40,361 bases of DNA from Pantoea conspicua (lineage in GTDB: Bacteria > Pseudomonadota > Gammaproteobacteria > Enterobacterales > Enterobacteriaceae). Position 1 is the stretch's first letter, and every line of letters begins with the position of its first letter. The stretch is taken from the NCBI RefSeq assembly GCF_002095315.1, contig NZ_MLFN01000038.1:1-40361 (forward strand), given 5' to 3'. The notes under the pieces are model-generated. The model saw only the letters and a list, made by a program, of their open reading frames with translations. It was not told the DNA's origin and searched no databases. The position numbers and the translations under genes are program-made. This document shows positions 10,459 to 21,438 of this stretch, one piece after another.

Positions 10459-13400
10459 ATGAGTGATGATTTTCTGACCAGAGAACAGACAGAAAACTAC
10501 GGTCGCTATGTGGCAGAGCCAAATGAGGTTCAACTGGCCCGATATTTTCATCTGGATGAGCGTGACCTTGCTTTTATTAATCAGCGACGGGGAAAACATA
10601 ACCGTCTGGGGATTGCACTTCAACTGACTACGGCGCGCTTCCTGAGAACATTTCTTCCTGATCCCCTTCAAATTCCCTCATTCATCCGTTTTTACATTGC
10701 GGCACAGTTGAACATCAGCCGACCAGAGATTCTTTCCCGATATGCTGAAAGAGAAAATACCCGCTGGGAGCATCAGGGCCTTATCAAGCTCTATTATGAT
10801 TATCATGATTTTGGTGATTTCCCCTGGACATTCAGACTGAAGCGTTTGCTCTATACTCGCGCCTGGCTCAGCAATGAGCGCCCAGGTCTGCTGTTTGATT
10901 TTGCTACCGCATGGTTGCTGCAAAATAAGATCCTGTTACCCGCAGCCTCGACTCTGACAAGGTTGATTGGCGAAGTACGTGAACGGGCAAGTCGACGATT
11001 GTGGCGAAGGCTGGCTTTGTTGCCTGACAGCTGGCAGAAAGCACAACTGGGGGGTTTACTTGAAATACCTGAAGGGCAGCGTATATCGGTGCTGGAGGAG
11101 ATACGAAAAGGTCCTTTCACTATCAGTGGACCGTCATTTACAGACGCCCTGGAGCGATATACCCGACTGCGTAGCATGGAGTTTTCCCGGCTGAATTTTT
11201 CCGGTCTGCCTGCCATCCAGCTGCGGAATTTGGCCCGTTATGCCGGAATGGCGTCGGTGAAATATATTTCAAGAATGCCTGAGGAACGGCGACTGGCCGT
11301 GCTTACTGCGTTTGTGAAAGCGCAGGAAATTTCGGCGCTTGACGAGGCCGTGGATGTGCTGGATATGCTTATTCTGGATATCACGCGTTCTGCGAAAAAT
11401 ATTGGGCAGAAAAAGCGGCTCAGGACCCTGAAAGATCTTGATCGTGCCGCGCTATTACTGGCACGGGCATGCTCGTTATTACTTGATGAGAACACCGATG
11501 AAGCAGCTCTGCGGCAGGCTATTTTTCGCCGCATACCAAAGGACAAACTGGCTGAATCCGTCGGTAAGGTAAATGAGCTGGCGCGCCCGCAGGATACTCA
11601 CTTTCAGGATGAAATGGTGGAACAATATGGACGGGTGAAGCGCTTTCTGTCCGCGATGTTACGTGACTTACACTTTCAGGCTGCCCCGGCCGGGGAGCAC
11701 ACGTTGTCAGCAATCCATTATCTGGCCGAACTGAGTGGCTCAAAAAAGCGAATTCTCGACGATGCACCAGAGCAAATCATTTCCGGCCCCTGGAAACGTC
11801 TGGTCTACGACAGAGATGGCAGGATTCTACGAGCGGGTTACTCGTTGTGTCTTCTTGAGCGCCTTCAGGATTCTTTGCGCCGTCGTGATCTCTGGCTGGA
11901 GAACAGTGACCGGTGGGGGGACCCGCGTCAAAAAATTGCTTCAGGGAGCTGAATGGCAGGCACAACGGATCCCGGTATGTCGGGCGCTGGGTCATCCATC
12001 AGACGGAACTAAAGCATCAGAACAACTGGCTACGCGGCTTGATGACACATGGAAATCAGTGGCTTCACGTTTTGCCTGCAACGCAGCGGTCAGCATAAGC
12101 AATGAAGGTAAGCATCCCTCACTGACGATCAGCAGTCTGGATAAACTGGATGAGCCACCGGCACTGATACAATTGAACCGTCGGGTAAGAGAACTGATCC
12201 CACCCGTTGATCTGACTGAGCTGTTGCTTGAAATAGATGCCCGAACCGGTTTTACCCGCGAATTCAGCCACGTCAGTGAATCAGGTGCACGGGCGCAGGA
12301 TCTCCAGGTCAGTCTGTGCGCAACATTGCTGGCGGAAGCCTGCAATATAGGGCATGAACCTCTGATAAAGCATAATATTCCCGCGCTTACTCGCCATCGT
12401 CTGAGCTGGGTTAAACAAAATTATCTCAGGGCAGAAACGCTGGTTAGCGCTAATGCACGGCTGGTTGATTTTCAGTCCACGCTGCCGCTCGCGGGGTACT
12501 GGGGAGGTGGGGAGGTTGCCTCCGCAGATGGTATGCGTTTTGTCACACCGGTTAAAACGGTTAATTCCGGACCAAATCGTAAATACTTTGGTTCAGGACG
12601 CGGTATCACCTGGTACAACTTCGTCTCAGATCAGTACTCCGGTTTCCATGGCATTGTCGTTCCCGGTACGCTTCGTGATTCCATCTTTGTACTGGAAGGG
12701 CTTCTGGAGCAGCAAACCGGGCTGTGTCCGGTAGAAATTATGACGGACACGGCAGGATCCAGCGATATCATTTTTGGCCTGTTCTGGTTACTGGGCTACC
12801 AGTTTTCCCCTCGTCTGGCCGATGCAGGTGGGGCGATATTCTGGCGGGCAGATAAAATGGCCCATTATGGTGCCCTGAATGAGTTGGCCCGGGGATGTGT
12901 TGAACTTTCAAAAATAGAATCCCAATGGGATGAAATGATGCGAATGGCGGGTTCACTGAAGCTTGGGACCATCCATGCATCAGAGCTTATTCGTTCACTG
13001 TTGAGAAGTAGCCGACCATCTGGTCTGGCTCAGGCGATTATGGAAGTGGGCCGGGTCAACAAGACTTTGTATCTTCTCAACTATATCGATGATGAGGATT
13101 ACCGGCGTCGGATACTCACTCAGCTCAACCGGGGAGAAGGACGGCATGCAGTGGCTCGAGCCATTTGCTACGGACAACGTGGTGAGATTAGAAAACGCTA
13201 CCGTGAAGGTCAGGAAGATCAACTGGGTGCTCTGGGTCTGGTGACCAATGCGGTTGTGCTGTGGAATACACTTTACATGCAGGAGGCGTTGTCACATCTT
13301 CGCAAATCAGGGGAAACGCCTGAGGGGGAGCAACTGGCAAGATTGTCGCCGCTGATACATGGCCATATAAATATGCTGGGGCATTATACGTTTTCGTTAC

Positions 13401-13468
13401 CAGAAGATATTTTGAAGGGCGAGTTAAGACCGTTAAATTTCAATACAAACAATGAATTAACCTCTTAA
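10459..13468 (+). pseudogene. tnpA: Tn3-family transposase TnpA, one frameshift as read
   Basis: Two overlapping frames together make a Tn3-family DDE transposase of about 1002 residues, the normal size. The N-terminal half begins MSDDFLTREQ after an AAGGA site; the C-terminal half holds the catalytic region: SADGMRF with the first Asp, MTDTAGSSD with the second, and the helical region around NAVVLWNTLYM. The frame changes at a run of six A bases (11930-11935), where five would keep DPRQ-KLLQGAEW in frame; the extra A looks like a homopolymer error or a recent mutation. The stop lies inside the right terminal repeat. If the shift is real the element cannot transpose on its own. Confidence 0.9.
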
Positions 13469-13501
13469 CGTGGTTTTTTACATCATTGGACCGCGAACCC
13501 C
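13464..13501. repeat. Right terminal inverted repeat of the Tn3-family element
   Basis: Read inward on the minus strand it begins GGGGTTCGCGG and ends ACGTTAAG, exactly 38 bp. The GGGG start, the 38-bp length and the ACGTTAAG inner end are hallmarks of Tn3-subgroup repeats, and it contains the tnpA stop. No matching left repeat was seen between silE and tnpR or elsewhere in the window. Confidence 0.8.
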
Positions 13502-14020
13502 TATAACGTTTTTATGCATTTGATGGTTAGCCTGCTTTCCTTTGAACTTTCCTTGCTCAACAGCTTTTTTAATACCCTCTTGCTGCCTGCGTCTGCGATC
13601 CTGATAGTCCTTACGAGCTATAGCTGCAAGCATATCTAACATCATTGCATTTATTGCTCTGAGCATAGCAGCAGTAAAGTCATCACTTCTCTGGTTCTCC
13701 AGCGCGGCGTAACTGGTTGGTAGATCCAGACTTACTATCGACAGACTTTTACTGTTAATCAATTCCTTGAGTTTTATCCAGCCAGCATCATCAAGACGAG
13801 ATAGCCGATCTACCTGCTCAATCAGTAAGGCATCCCCTGGCGAGGCATTTTCAAGTAGCCGCATAAGTTCGGGCCGCTGAAGTGAAGCACCAGAAACATT
13901 TTCTACATACCAGCTTGCTACACGATGGCCGCGCTCAGCTACAAATTGCTGCAGGCTATTTTTAGCACGCTCGGCATCTTGTTGCCGGGTCGATGCGCGA
14001 AGGTACGCAAAAATGTACAT
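13478..14020 (-). pseudogene. Second serine recombinase, 3' end cut off by the transposon
   Basis: A serine recombinase of the resolvase/invertase class. Ser10 lies in YLRASTRQQD; the EQVDRLSRLDDAGW motif and an E-helix region (MLDMLAAIARKDYQDRRRRQQEG) are present. After GKQANHQMHKNVI the sequence enters the transposon's terminal repeat at 13501 and stops after a few junk residues (13478), so the C-terminal helix-turn-helix is missing. The frame was evidently split by the Tn3-family insertion; the matching 3' piece is not in the window. It probably belonged to another mobile element. Divergent from and unrelated in detail to TnpR. Confidence 0.82.
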
Positions 14021-14452
14021 TTTTCAAGTAGCCATGACTTATAGATGATGACTTAAAGCCTAAAACGTCAAATTTATGACTATGACATTAGAGTATACTC
14101 AAATGACATAATAAAATGATAACAACTGCAATATTAACCGGTAGAATTCACACAAAAACATCTCGTTTTTTTATTTGTGTTTTATAATTTTGATAATATT
14201 AAAAACAAGATTCCCTTTAATAAGGTTATCAAAATAAAATATGAAGTTGGTTGATTGAGGTACGATTATTTAAACACGGTTACCCCTGAATATCAGTTGG
14301 TGATAATCAGGCTTTAACATAGTGGCGTCAGATATATCTACATGATGACGCTGGAAAATTAAACCGGTTTAGCTGAGCGTATAATGGATGTGAGCTTACT
14401 GAAGGGTTCTTTGAGCAGAACCCTTCAGAGCATTTATAAAGCCGGATGACCG
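14021..14452. other. AT-rich gap with no gene seen
   Basis: About 430 bp between the cut recombinase and the DUF305 gene. I see no coding frame of merit. The first half is very AT-rich and may hold the recombinase promoter and its site. An imperfect hairpin (10 of 11 pairs) sits at 14285-14311 and a strong one at 14399-14428. Confidence 0.6.
14399..14428. terminator. Strong hairpin downstream of the copper operon
   Basis: CTGAAGGGTTCT and AGAACCCTTCAG form a perfect 12-bp stem with a 6-nt loop, 25 bp past the end of the DUF305 gene. There is no clear T-tract, so it may be a terminator aided by Rho or an mRNA 3'-end stabiliser. Confidence 0.45.
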
Positions 14453-14803
14453 TTATTTTTTCAGCCACGCTTCCATGTGCTCTATCTCACTTTTCTGTGC
14501 CTTGATGACATCTTCTGCCATCTTCTTCATTTCCGGATCTTTCCCGTATTTCAGCTCCGTTTCAGCCATGGCAATCGCGCCCCTGTGATGCTCGATCATG
14601 CCTTTGGCAAACGCCCTGTCAGCGTCCTGCTCCTTCAGGGCATTCATCATGCTACTGTGCATCTTTTGCATACCTGACATGTACTCTTTTGAGGCCGGAG
14701 ACATGCTCATCTCATGCGTCATTTTTGAGGCCGGTTGCTGAGCCATAACCGCAGCCGGCAGGACAAACAGCAGGGAGGCAAGAATCATATGCGGTTTTTT
14801 CAT
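14453..14803 (-). CDS. DUF305 (CopM-like) periplasmic metal-binding protein
   Basis: A 116-residue secreted protein: signal peptide cleaved near VMA-QQ (residue 21), then one DUF305 four-helix domain. The family signature GMIEHHRGAIAMAETEL is at residues 68-84, and Met/His residues (MTHEMSMS, GMQKMHSSMM) precede it. DUF305 proteins such as cyanobacterial CopM bind copper in the periplasm. It has an AGGAG site, follows pcoS by 127 bp on the same strand and is probably the last gene of the copper operon. Confidence 0.85.
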   Translation of the reverse strand: MKKPHMILASLLFVLPAAVMAQQPASKMTHEMSMSPASKEYMSGMQKMHSSMMNALKEQDADRAFAKGMIEHHRGAIAMAETELKYGKDPEMKKMAEDVIKAQKSEIEHMEAWLKK

Positions 14804-14930
14804 AAGGTAACTCCTTTATAGGTAAGATATTTACTTCAGGTTTTCCCGGGCATCCTTTCATATGTCCGGGAACATAACCTTGATACAGAGCAGTTCAAAT
14901 CATGAAATTTTAGCCCGGAAAGTTTTGTTG

Positions 14931-16337
14931 TTACGGTCCCTCTGTTGCCGGCATGATGGCCGTGAACGTAATGACATTATCATTCACGGCTACCTGCAGA
15001 TCGCCTTCATGGGCCAGCAAAATGGACCGCGTAATAGAAAGACCGAGTCCCGCGCCATCCGTATTATGCTGCCTGGATGCATCGCCCCGGTAAAAACGGT
15101 CAAACAGTCGGCCCAGACTTTCCGGTGCAATATCTTCTGTGTGATTGGAAATATGTACAAAGGCCCTGTCCGAGTTATGCTCTGCTGATACGGATATGGC
15201 AGAGCCCGGCAGAGAATATTTTATGGCGTTGGTGATCAGATTACTCAGCGCACGACGCAGCATCAGGCGATCGCCTCTGACGAGAGCATCACCTTTAAGC
15301 TTCAGCGTTTTATGACTTTCACCAGCAAGAGGCTCAAAGAAATCAATCAGTTCTTCGAGCTCTTCGTGTAATGAGACGTTCTGCTTCTCCAGTATCATCA
15401 GGCCATTTTCTGACTTCGCCAGAAAAAGCATGTCGCTGCTCATTCTTGCAAGCCGGCTCAGCTCTTCCAGATTAGAGAAAAGTACCTCCCGGTAACTGGC
15501 TGCATCACGATCCCGGGACAGGGCAACCTGCGTCTGCATCATCAGGTTACTGACAGGCGTACGCAGCTCATGGGCAATGTCCGATGAAAACTCAGAAAGG
15601 CGCCTGAAGGATTTCTCCAGCCTTTCAAGCATGCTGTTGAATTCAGCCGCGGTAGCCATCAGCTCGGCCGGCAGATGGCGCGCAGGAAGACGTTTACTGA
15701 GGTTGTTGATGGTGACAGCGGAGGCCAGACGGTTTAATTCATTCAACGGCTTGAGACCCATCCTTGTGACAAACCAGCCCAGTAATACCGAAATGAACAT
15801 CAGCCCGCCATTGAACCAGAGCAGCCATTTTTTGAGCTGGCTGATAAATTCATCATGAAAGCCGGTATCATAAGCGGCTGTGATCAGGACATCATGTTGT
15901 CCGCCTGCTTTCTGCGCACTGATTTTTCTGACAATAACATTATAACGCCAGCCTTCATCCTCTACTGTCTGCATCGTATCCGGATATGCGGCTTCGCTGG
16001 CAAAACGTCCGTAAGGAAGCGGAAAACCGGGCGAGGAATAGTCGGCAAGTAACCTGTTATCCGACGTTTTAATCGACAGATACAACCCGCTGTGACCTAC
16101 CATGGCATCGGCAACCTTGCGTGCAAGCGAAGCACTGTCTGGCTGCCCGGAATCAGCTTCACTTTCCAGTAGTTCGGTTGCCAGCTCAAGCTTTCCTGTC
16201 AGCAGTGCGGCATCCTGATGGCGAAAATAGCTGCTCAGGGCAGTAACAAGCAGGACGCTGGAAAGAAGCCAGGCAGACATCATTACACCGGCAAATATCA
16301 CGCTCAGCCGTGTAGTCAGGGACCAGTTACGCTTCAC
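14931..16337 (-). CDS. pcoS: PcoS copper sensor histidine kinase
   Basis: A 468-residue membrane histidine kinase of the CusS/PcoS group. Two membrane segments (about residues 13-35 and 165-188) flank a periplasmic sensor; HAMP, the H-box [12 protein letters not shown] with His256, and the N/G boxes ([27 protein letters not shown]) follow. The start is a GTG at 16337 that overlaps the pcoR stop (GTGA), implying coupled translation. It probably senses periplasmic Cu and phosphorylates PcoR. Clearly paralogous to SilS in the same window. Confidence 0.92.
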   Translation of the reverse strand: MKRNWSLTTRLSVIFAGVMMSAWLLSSVLLVTALSSYFRHQDAALLTGKLELATELLESEADSGQPDSASLARKVADAMVGHSGLYLSIKTSDNRLLADYSSPGFPLPYGRFASEAAYPDTMQTVEDEGWRYNVIVRKISAQKAGGQHDVLITAAYDTGFHDEFISQLKKWLLWFNGGLMFISVLLGWFVTRMGLKPLNELNRLASAVTINNLSKRLPARHLPAELMATAAEFNSMLERLEKSFRRLSEFSSDIAHELRTPVSNLMMQTQVALSRDRDAASYREVLFSNLEELSRLARMSSDMLFLAKSENGLMILEKQNVSLHEELEELIDFFEPLAGESHKTLKLKGDALVRGDRLMLRRALSNLITNAIKYSLPGSAISVSAEHNSDRAFVHISNHTEDIAPESLGRLFDRFYRGDASRQHNTDGAGLGLSITRSILLAHEGDLQVAVNDNVITFTAIMPATEGP

Positions 16338-17013
16338 TCTTCACGTATCTCCAGAACATAACCGATGCCCCGCACGGTATGAATGAGCTTTGGCGTAAAG
16401 TCGTCATCTACCTTGCTGCGAAGCCGCCTGACGGCAACGTCAATGACATTGGTATCGCTTTCAAAATTAATATTCCAGACCAGGGAGGAAAGCAGGTTTC
16501 TTGGCAAAACCTCTCCGGTTCGCTGTAACAACAGCTCAAGCAGCACAAACTCTTTTGTAGACAGGTGAATTTTTTTCCCGACCGGCTCACGGTCCGGCGG
16601 GAGGCGTCCATGATCAGATCTGCAATGCTGTGGTTTCCTGAAGCCTGTGTACGGTTACGCCTGAGCAGCGTGCGGATGCGGGCCAGAAGCTCGGCAAAAT
16701 CGAAAGGTTTTAGCAGGTAATCATCCGCGCCCAGATCGAGCCCTTTAATTTTTTCGCTGACGTTATCTCTGGCCGTCAGGAACAGGACGGGCTCTTCGTG
16801 GCGTGCCATGCGCATCTGCTGCAGGATATCCCAGCCATCCATCGAGGGCAGCATGACATCCAGGATTATCAGGTCATAATGCTGACGCAGAATGTGCTCC
16901 AGGCCCTGACGCCCGTCGTTCACCAGGGTCACGTCATAGCCTGCTTCCTGGAGTCCCTGCTTCAGGTAAGTACCGGTTTTCAGTTCATCCTCAACAATCA
17001 GCATGGTTGTCAT
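16334..17013 (-). pseudogene. pcoR: PcoR response regulator, one frameshift as read
   Basis: OmpR-family response regulator for copper. The receiver domain is intact: VEDE, Asp52 (LIILDVMLPS) and Lys102 (LLKPF). The winged-helix domain is split: after SRSGKK the frame changes at a run of seven T bases (16570-16576, plus strand); eight would give the family sequence [17 protein letters not shown]. With one base restored the gene is 227 codons, the exact PcoR length, and ends [12 protein letters not shown] homopolymer sequencing error is the simplest explanation; if real, the copper operon loses its dedicated regulator, though SilR might stand in. Confidence 0.88.
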
Positions 17014-17038
17014 GGTGCGTTTTTCCTGCAGTTAATTG

Positions 17039-17971
17039 TTACTCCATACCGGTGCCAGGGGACAGGGTGCCCAGCCAGGCGACAATGGCCAGTATCAGTA
17101 CCGCTACGGTAAATTCTGTAATAATGCTTTTACGCATCAGTGCAATACCCGCCTTATAGTGGCCCTGAAGCAGGGCATTTTCCAGCTTTGGCGCAAGCCG
17201 GAAGCGGTTGGCAGCAGCCAGCAATAACATCAGAAAAAACAGGGCAGTCTTTATTACCAGCAGCAGGCCGTAAATGCTTCCCGGCAAAGTGCTCAGTGGC
17301 TTTTCTGTGATGAGCACGAAATTAACTACTGCCGTGATCACGATGCTTATCACAATAACCGTGCCGGCACGGGAAAACCCCGTTAATGCCCCGGACAACT
17401 GCAGTGCATAAGCCGCTTTACTGGCTTTTTTTATACTCAGCAGAACGGTAAAAGCCGTCAGGGCTCCTACCCAGGCACCGGCTGCGGAAAGATGAACAAT
17501 ATCGCTCAACAAATGGACGTAATAGCTCACACCGTCATTCATGGCTGCATGACCGCCCCATGCCAGGGTCGCCAGCGCAGTACCGCCTGCCAACATCAAA
17601 ACATAACGTGAAAGTACGGCATTCCTAAGCCGCAGACCGAGCCCGATAAAGGCGATGGCCAGGGCAACGAGCCGGACGACCCAGCTCATGCCAACAGCGG
17701 TCTCGCCGACCACCATTTCAATAATGTGCAGAGTCAGCTCACCGGGGTCACTGACGCCGCTCATGGACTGGGCAACCAGCAGCATGTTTGCCAGTGACAA
17801 CACAATCCCGGCAGAAATGAGCGTGAAAAAGAACGACCAGACGCTGAACAAAGATACCGGTTTTTTCAATACGCCTTTCAGGGCATAAAGCTCAAATAAA
17901 GGCAGGCCAAAAAGAACCATAAGATCAAGGTAAAGAAGAAACCGGATGACAATAAAAGTCTGATCGTTCAT
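17039..17971 (-). CDS. pcoD: PcoD inner-membrane copper resistance protein
   Basis: A 310-residue polytopic membrane protein of the CopD/YcnJ family, about eight predicted hydrophobic segments, family-typical length (PcoD about 309). With PcoC it is thought to move copper across the inner membrane, perhaps to load PcoA before export by the Tat system. It begins 4 bp after the pcoC stop and precedes pcoR by 25 bp, so it is within the pcoABCDRS operon. Confidence 0.92.
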   Translation of the reverse strand: MNDQTFIVIRFLLYLDLMVLFGLPLFELYALKGVLKKPVSLFSVWSFFFTLISAGIVLSLANMLLVAQSMSGVSDPGELTLHIIEMVVGETAVGMSWVVRLVALAIAFIGLGLRLRNAVLSRYVLMLAGGTALATLAWGGHAAMNDGVSYYVHLLSDIVHLSAAGAWVGALTAFTVLLSIKKASKAAYALQLSGALTGFSRAGTVIVISIVITAVVNFVLITEKPLSTLPGSIYGLLLVIKTALFFLMLLLAAANRFRLAPKLENALLQGHYKAGIALMRKSIITEFTVAVLILAIVAWLGTLSPGTGME

Positions 17972-17975
17972 GGCA

Positions 17976-18356
17976 TTACTTCACGCTAAAGCTGTAGTTG
18001 CCGGTACGGGGATGTGTGTCAGATGACACTGCACGCCATTCCACCTTATAAGTCCCGGCGGGCAGCGGTTTTGCCGGCGTGATAATCATGGTTTTGGGAT
18101 CGCTGCCGGCCGCAACTTTAGCTGAAACAGGCATTGGCGCATGCGATGACATGCCCGGCATGGCAGTCATTATCAGACGTGCGCCAGAGAATTTGGTCAC
18201 CAGATTTTCGGTGAAGTGAAGCTCTACCTTTGAAGGAGCCGCTACCTGTGCCTTGTCTGCAGGCACTGATGAAGCCAGTTCAGGATGCGCCTGGACAGCG
18301 AAAGCAGTGACAGAAGCCACAACAGCGATGAAATACTTAGCAGATGAATGTTTCAT
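17976..18356 (-). CDS. pcoC: PcoC periplasmic copper-binding protein
   Basis: A 126-residue secreted CopC-family protein, exactly the PcoC length. The start at 18356 (MKHSSAKYF) gives a signal peptide ending VQA-HPELASS, so the mature protein begins with the N-terminal His that coordinates Cu(II). The Met-rich loop MTAMPGMSSHAPM provides the Cu(I) site, and the domain ends TGNYSFSVK. A longer upstream frame to 18515 runs into pcoB and is not the start. It donates copper to PcoD or PcoA. Confidence 0.93.
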   Translation of the reverse strand: MKHSSAKYFIAVVASVTAFAVQAHPELASSVPADKAQVAAPSKVELHFTENLVTKFSGARLIMTAMPGMSSHAPMPVSAKVAAGSDPKTMIITPAKPLPAGTYKVEWRAVSSDTHPRTGNYSFSVK

Positions 18357-18387
18357 TATAATACCTGTCTTGTTTAAATTAACTGCA

Positions 18388-19296
18388 TCAGAACCACATG
18401 CGTGCCCCGAGAAGGAAACGCACTTCGTTATCTTTTTCTTCTTCACGGGCAGCCATATCTGCGGTATTACCGTAAAGCTGGCTCCAGGAAACCCCGACGT
18501 ATGGAGCAAACTCACGTTTCACCTCGTAGCGAAGGCGCAGTGAGAGTTCCGTACTGGACAGGCCCTTACCGGTTTCACGCGCTTCATCATCTTTCCCGTA
18601 AATACTGGCTTCAAAGGAAGGCTGCAGGATCAGACGGTTGGTCAGCAGCACATCGTAATCCGCCTCCAGCCTCAGCGCAGTTCGCCCCTTCTCGCCGGCA
18701 AATGCTGTCAGCTCGGTTTCAAAATTGTAAAGCGCCATTCCCTGCAGGCCGGCGGCAAGCCAGGTCTGGGGCTTTCCGGGCCTGAAATCCTGTCGGGCCC
18801 CGGCAACCACATCCCACCAGGGCGTAATGGCATGTCCCCACAGTGCCTGCACTTCTGCGGATTCAGCTTTACCGTCGCTGGTTTCGCCTTCGCTGCGGAT
18901 CCAGAGCCGGTCGATGTCACCCCCAATCCAGCCGCTCACATCCCAGTTAAACCCGCCAGGATCGTTGTTTTTCTGCCATTCCAGCTGATCGGCAAGCAGA
19001 AAATAATTCACGCTGCTGTCATGAATTTTATGACCGTGGACATCCGGAAATGCCGCCTTACGGTCAGCCTCGGTAACCGGCGGGATGGGCGTTCTGCTTT
19101 CTGCTGGCGCAGCGGGTTGCATGGACTCCATACCATCCATCGGCTCCATCCCGCCCATAGCAGGATGATCCATCCCTGACATATCATGCTGCGGCATGTT
19201 ATGCGCTGGCGCGGCATAGACGGGTGTAAACGTCGTTCCGGCAAGTGCAGACCAAACCAGCAATCCTGCCGCAGAACGCGACACATTCTTTTTCAT
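18388..19296 (-). CDS. pcoB: PcoB outer-membrane copper resistance protein
   Basis: A 302-residue outer-membrane beta-barrel of the CopB/PcoB family. Signal peptide to about residue 28 (VYA-APAHN), then a short Met/His-rich stretch (residues 31-60: [14 protein letters not shown] and Met repeats), then a barrel ending in Phe (LLGARMWF), as outer-membrane proteins do. The ATG at 19296 has a GGAG site at good spacing; an in-frame ATG at 19320 would overlap pcoA. It probably binds or sequesters copper with PcoA. Confidence 0.92.
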   Translation of the reverse strand: MKKNVSRSAAGLLVWSALAGTTFTPVYAAPAHNMPQHDMSGMDHPAMGGMEPMDGMESMQPAAPAESRTPIPPVTEADRKAAFPDVHGHKIHDSSVNYFLLADQLEWQKNNDPGGFNWDVSGWIGGDIDRLWIRSEGETSDGKAESAEVQALWGHAITPWWDVVAGARQDFRPGKPQTWLAAGLQGMALYNFETELTAFAGEKGRTALRLEADYDVLLTNRLILQPSFEASIYGKDDEARETGKGLSSTELSLRLRYEVKREFAPYVGVSWSQLYGNTADMAAREEEKDNEVRFLLGARMWF

Positions 19297-19330
19297 ATCA
19301 CTCCACCCTGAAACTGACATCAGCAGTACC

Positions 19331-21151
19331 TCATTCAATGACCCGGACTTCACGGAACATGCCCGTTTCCATATGGAAAAGAAGATGGCAGTGATAGGCC
19401 CACCGCCCGAGCGCGTCAGCCGTGACGCGATAGCTGCGGCGGGTTCCCGGAGGCATATCAATGGTATGTTTACGTACCTGGAAGTTGCCACCCTCGTCTT
19501 CAAGATCACTCCACATACCGTGAAGATGAATGGGGTGCGTCATCATGGTGTCGTTGACCAGTACGATGCGAACGCGTTCACCATAGCGGAGCGTAACCGG
19601 TTCTGAATCTGAGAATTTGATGCCGTTGAAAGACCAGGCAAACTTTTCCATATGGCCCGTAAGGTGCAGTTCGATGGTGCGGGACGGTTCGCGGCCGTCC
19701 GGATCTTCAAACGTACTTTTCAGGTCGGCATAAGTCAGAACCTTCCTGCCGTTATTACGCAGGCCGATGCCCGGGTCATTTAATTTTGGTGCCGGCATCA
19801 TCGCCTGCATATCTACCAGAGGGTTACCCGTTTCGGAAGCCGGGTGTTTCTGCATGTCACTCATGCCAGCCATGCTTGCGTGATCCATACCGCTCATAGC
19901 GCTGTGATCCATTCCCGCCATGCTGTCTGTTGGGGGGGCTGGTACAGCTGAACCATCCATACTCTGCATATCACCGCCGTCCATGCCCTGCATCTGACTG
20001 TGATCCATCCCGCCCATACTGCCATGATCCATCCCGCCCATGCCCATATCATCCATGGTCAGCCAGGGACGCGGATCGGGTTTCGGAATCGTTGCAGACA
20101 GTCCCTTCCGGACGGCAAGCGTGCCACGTGCATAGCCGCTGCGGTCCATAGACTGAGCAAAAATAGTGTAAGCGTCATCAGTCGGCTCTACGATCACATC
20201 GTAGGTTTCGGCAACGGCGATACGGAACTCATCAACGGACACGGGGGTGACATACTGCCCGTCTGCGGCCACGACCGTCATTTTCAGACCGGGAATACGA
20301 ACGTCAAAATAAGACATGGCCGAGCCGTTAATGAAGCGCAGGCGTACTTTCTCACCTTTACGGAACAGACCGGTCCAGTTTTTACCGGGTCCCTGTCCGT
20401 TCATCAGGTAGGTGTATGTGAAACCACTGACGTCGGCTAAATCTGTCGGGTTCATCTTCATTTCGGCCCACATTTTCCGGTCAGCCAGCGTATTCGCGAG
20501 GCCTTTCTCCCGCGCATCACGGAAAAAGTCGGTAGCGGTGGGTTTAGCGAAGTTGTAATAATCTGATTGTTTTTTCAGTTTTGCGAGAATGTCTGAGGCT
20601 TTTTCATCAGACCAGTCGGTCAGCAGCACAACATGCTCGCTGTCCCACTGAAACGGCTCAGGTTCAGCGGCATCGATAATAATCGGACCGTATACCCCTT
20701 CCTGCTCCTGCAGGCCGGAATGGCTGTGATACCAGTAAGTTCCGTTCTGCTTTATTTTAAAGGAGTAAACATACGTGTCGTCCGGTTCGATCCCGTGAAA
20801 ACTGAGACCCGGCACGCCGTCCATATTTGCCGGCAGGATAATGCCATGCCAGTGAACAGAGGTCGGCTCTGAAAGGCGGTTTTTTACCCTTAACGTGACA
20901 GTGTCGCCTTCTTTCCAGCGCAGCAGAGGTCCCGGAAGACCCGCATTTATGGTTTTTGCATAACGGGTCTTACCGGTGATATTCAGTGGCGTTTCGCCGA
21001 TAAACAGATCAAAGTCGGTCCCGGCCAGCGTACGGGACTGCATCAGGTTTACCGCCGAAAACGCATCAAACGTTCTCAGCCCCAGGCCACCCACGAGACC
21101 GGTGGCGGTTATCCCTTTAATAAAATTACGTCGTGAACTTTTAAGTTCCAT
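19331..21151 (-). CDS. pcoA: PcoA multicopper oxidase
   Basis: A 606-residue periplasmic multicopper oxidase that oxidises Cu(I) to less toxic Cu(II). Twin-arginine signal SSRRNFIKG at residues 5-13. Copper ligands: HWHG (100-103), YHSHSG (141-146), and C-terminal HPIHLHG and [13 protein letters not shown], which hold the type 1 and trinuclear sites. A Met/Asp/His-rich insert of about 70 residues (repeats of MGGMDH and MAGMDHS, about residues 370-440) is the Cu(I)-acquisition segment. First gene of the operon; the dyad at 21285 lies about 135 bp upstream. Confidence 0.95.
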   Translation of the reverse strand: MELKSSRRNFIKGITATGLVGGLGLRTFDAFSAVNLMQSRTLAGTDFDLFIGETPLNITGKTRYAKTINAGLPGPLLRWKEGDTVTLRVKNRLSEPTSVHWHGIILPANMDGVPGLSFHGIEPDDTYVYSFKIKQNGTYWYHSHSGLQEQEGVYGPIIIDAAEPEPFQWDSEHVVLLTDWSDEKASDILAKLKKQSDYYNFAKPTATDFFRDAREKGLANTLADRKMWAEMKMNPTDLADVSGFTYTYLMNGQGPGKNWTGLFRKGEKVRLRFINGSAMSYFDVRIPGLKMTVVAADGQYVTPVSVDEFRIAVAETYDVIVEPTDDAYTIFAQSMDRSGYARGTLAVRKGLSATIPKPDPRPWLTMDDMGMGGMDHGSMGGMDHSQMQGMDGGDMQSMDGSAVPAPPTDSMAGMDHSAMSGMDHASMAGMSDMQKHPASETGNPLVDMQAMMPAPKLNDPGIGLRNNGRKVLTYADLKSTFEDPDGREPSRTIELHLTGHMEKFAWSFNGIKFSDSEPVTLRYGERVRIVLVNDTMMTHPIHLHGMWSDLEDEGGNFQVRKHTIDMPPGTRRSYRVTADALGRWAYHCHLLFHMETGMFREVRVIE

Positions 21152-21284
21152 GACTGAGCTCCGGCAAAATTCACAGTATCCCGGGAGAAAAAATCTCTCC
21201 GCTCCGCAAGCACAAGCCGTGCTTACCGTTCAGGAAGTTTATTTTTTGTTACCGGAAAGCTATCACAGCTGAAAGACGGGCATG

Positions 21285-21300
21285 ATTACAATTGTGTAAT
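21285..21300. promoter_or_regulatory. Copper box, pcoA side
   Basis: ATTACAATTGTGTAAT is a perfect 6-bp dyad with a 4-bp spacer (ATTACA-N4-TGTAAT). It has the same geometry as the SilR/CusR-type boxes and is nearest the minus-strand pcoA operon. Confidence 0.72.
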
Positions 21301-21321
21301 GTTGGAACTTGCTGTTTTTAC

Positions 21322-21337
21322 ATTACATTTATGTCAT
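21322..21337. promoter_or_regulatory. Copper box, pcoE-like gene side
   Basis: ATTACATTTATGTCAT has one half-site (TGTCAT) identical to the sil boxes and one (ATTACA) identical to the pcoA-side box. It lies 37 bp from that box centre to centre and about 100 bp upstream of the pcoE-like start. Confidence 0.7.
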
Positions 21338-21438
21338 TTTCGAGCGGAGGCATTTTTTCTCCTGTACGATAAAAATGACTGAAGCCGGAGAGCGTCCGGC
21401 CCGCCATTATTTAACTTTTACTCGTAAGGACAGCCGAC

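Noticed and set aside
11930..11935. Programmed frameshifting at the A-run in tnpA
   Set aside because: Tn3-family transposases are made from one frame, no stimulatory structure was evident, and other genes in the window have the same kind of homopolymer lesion.
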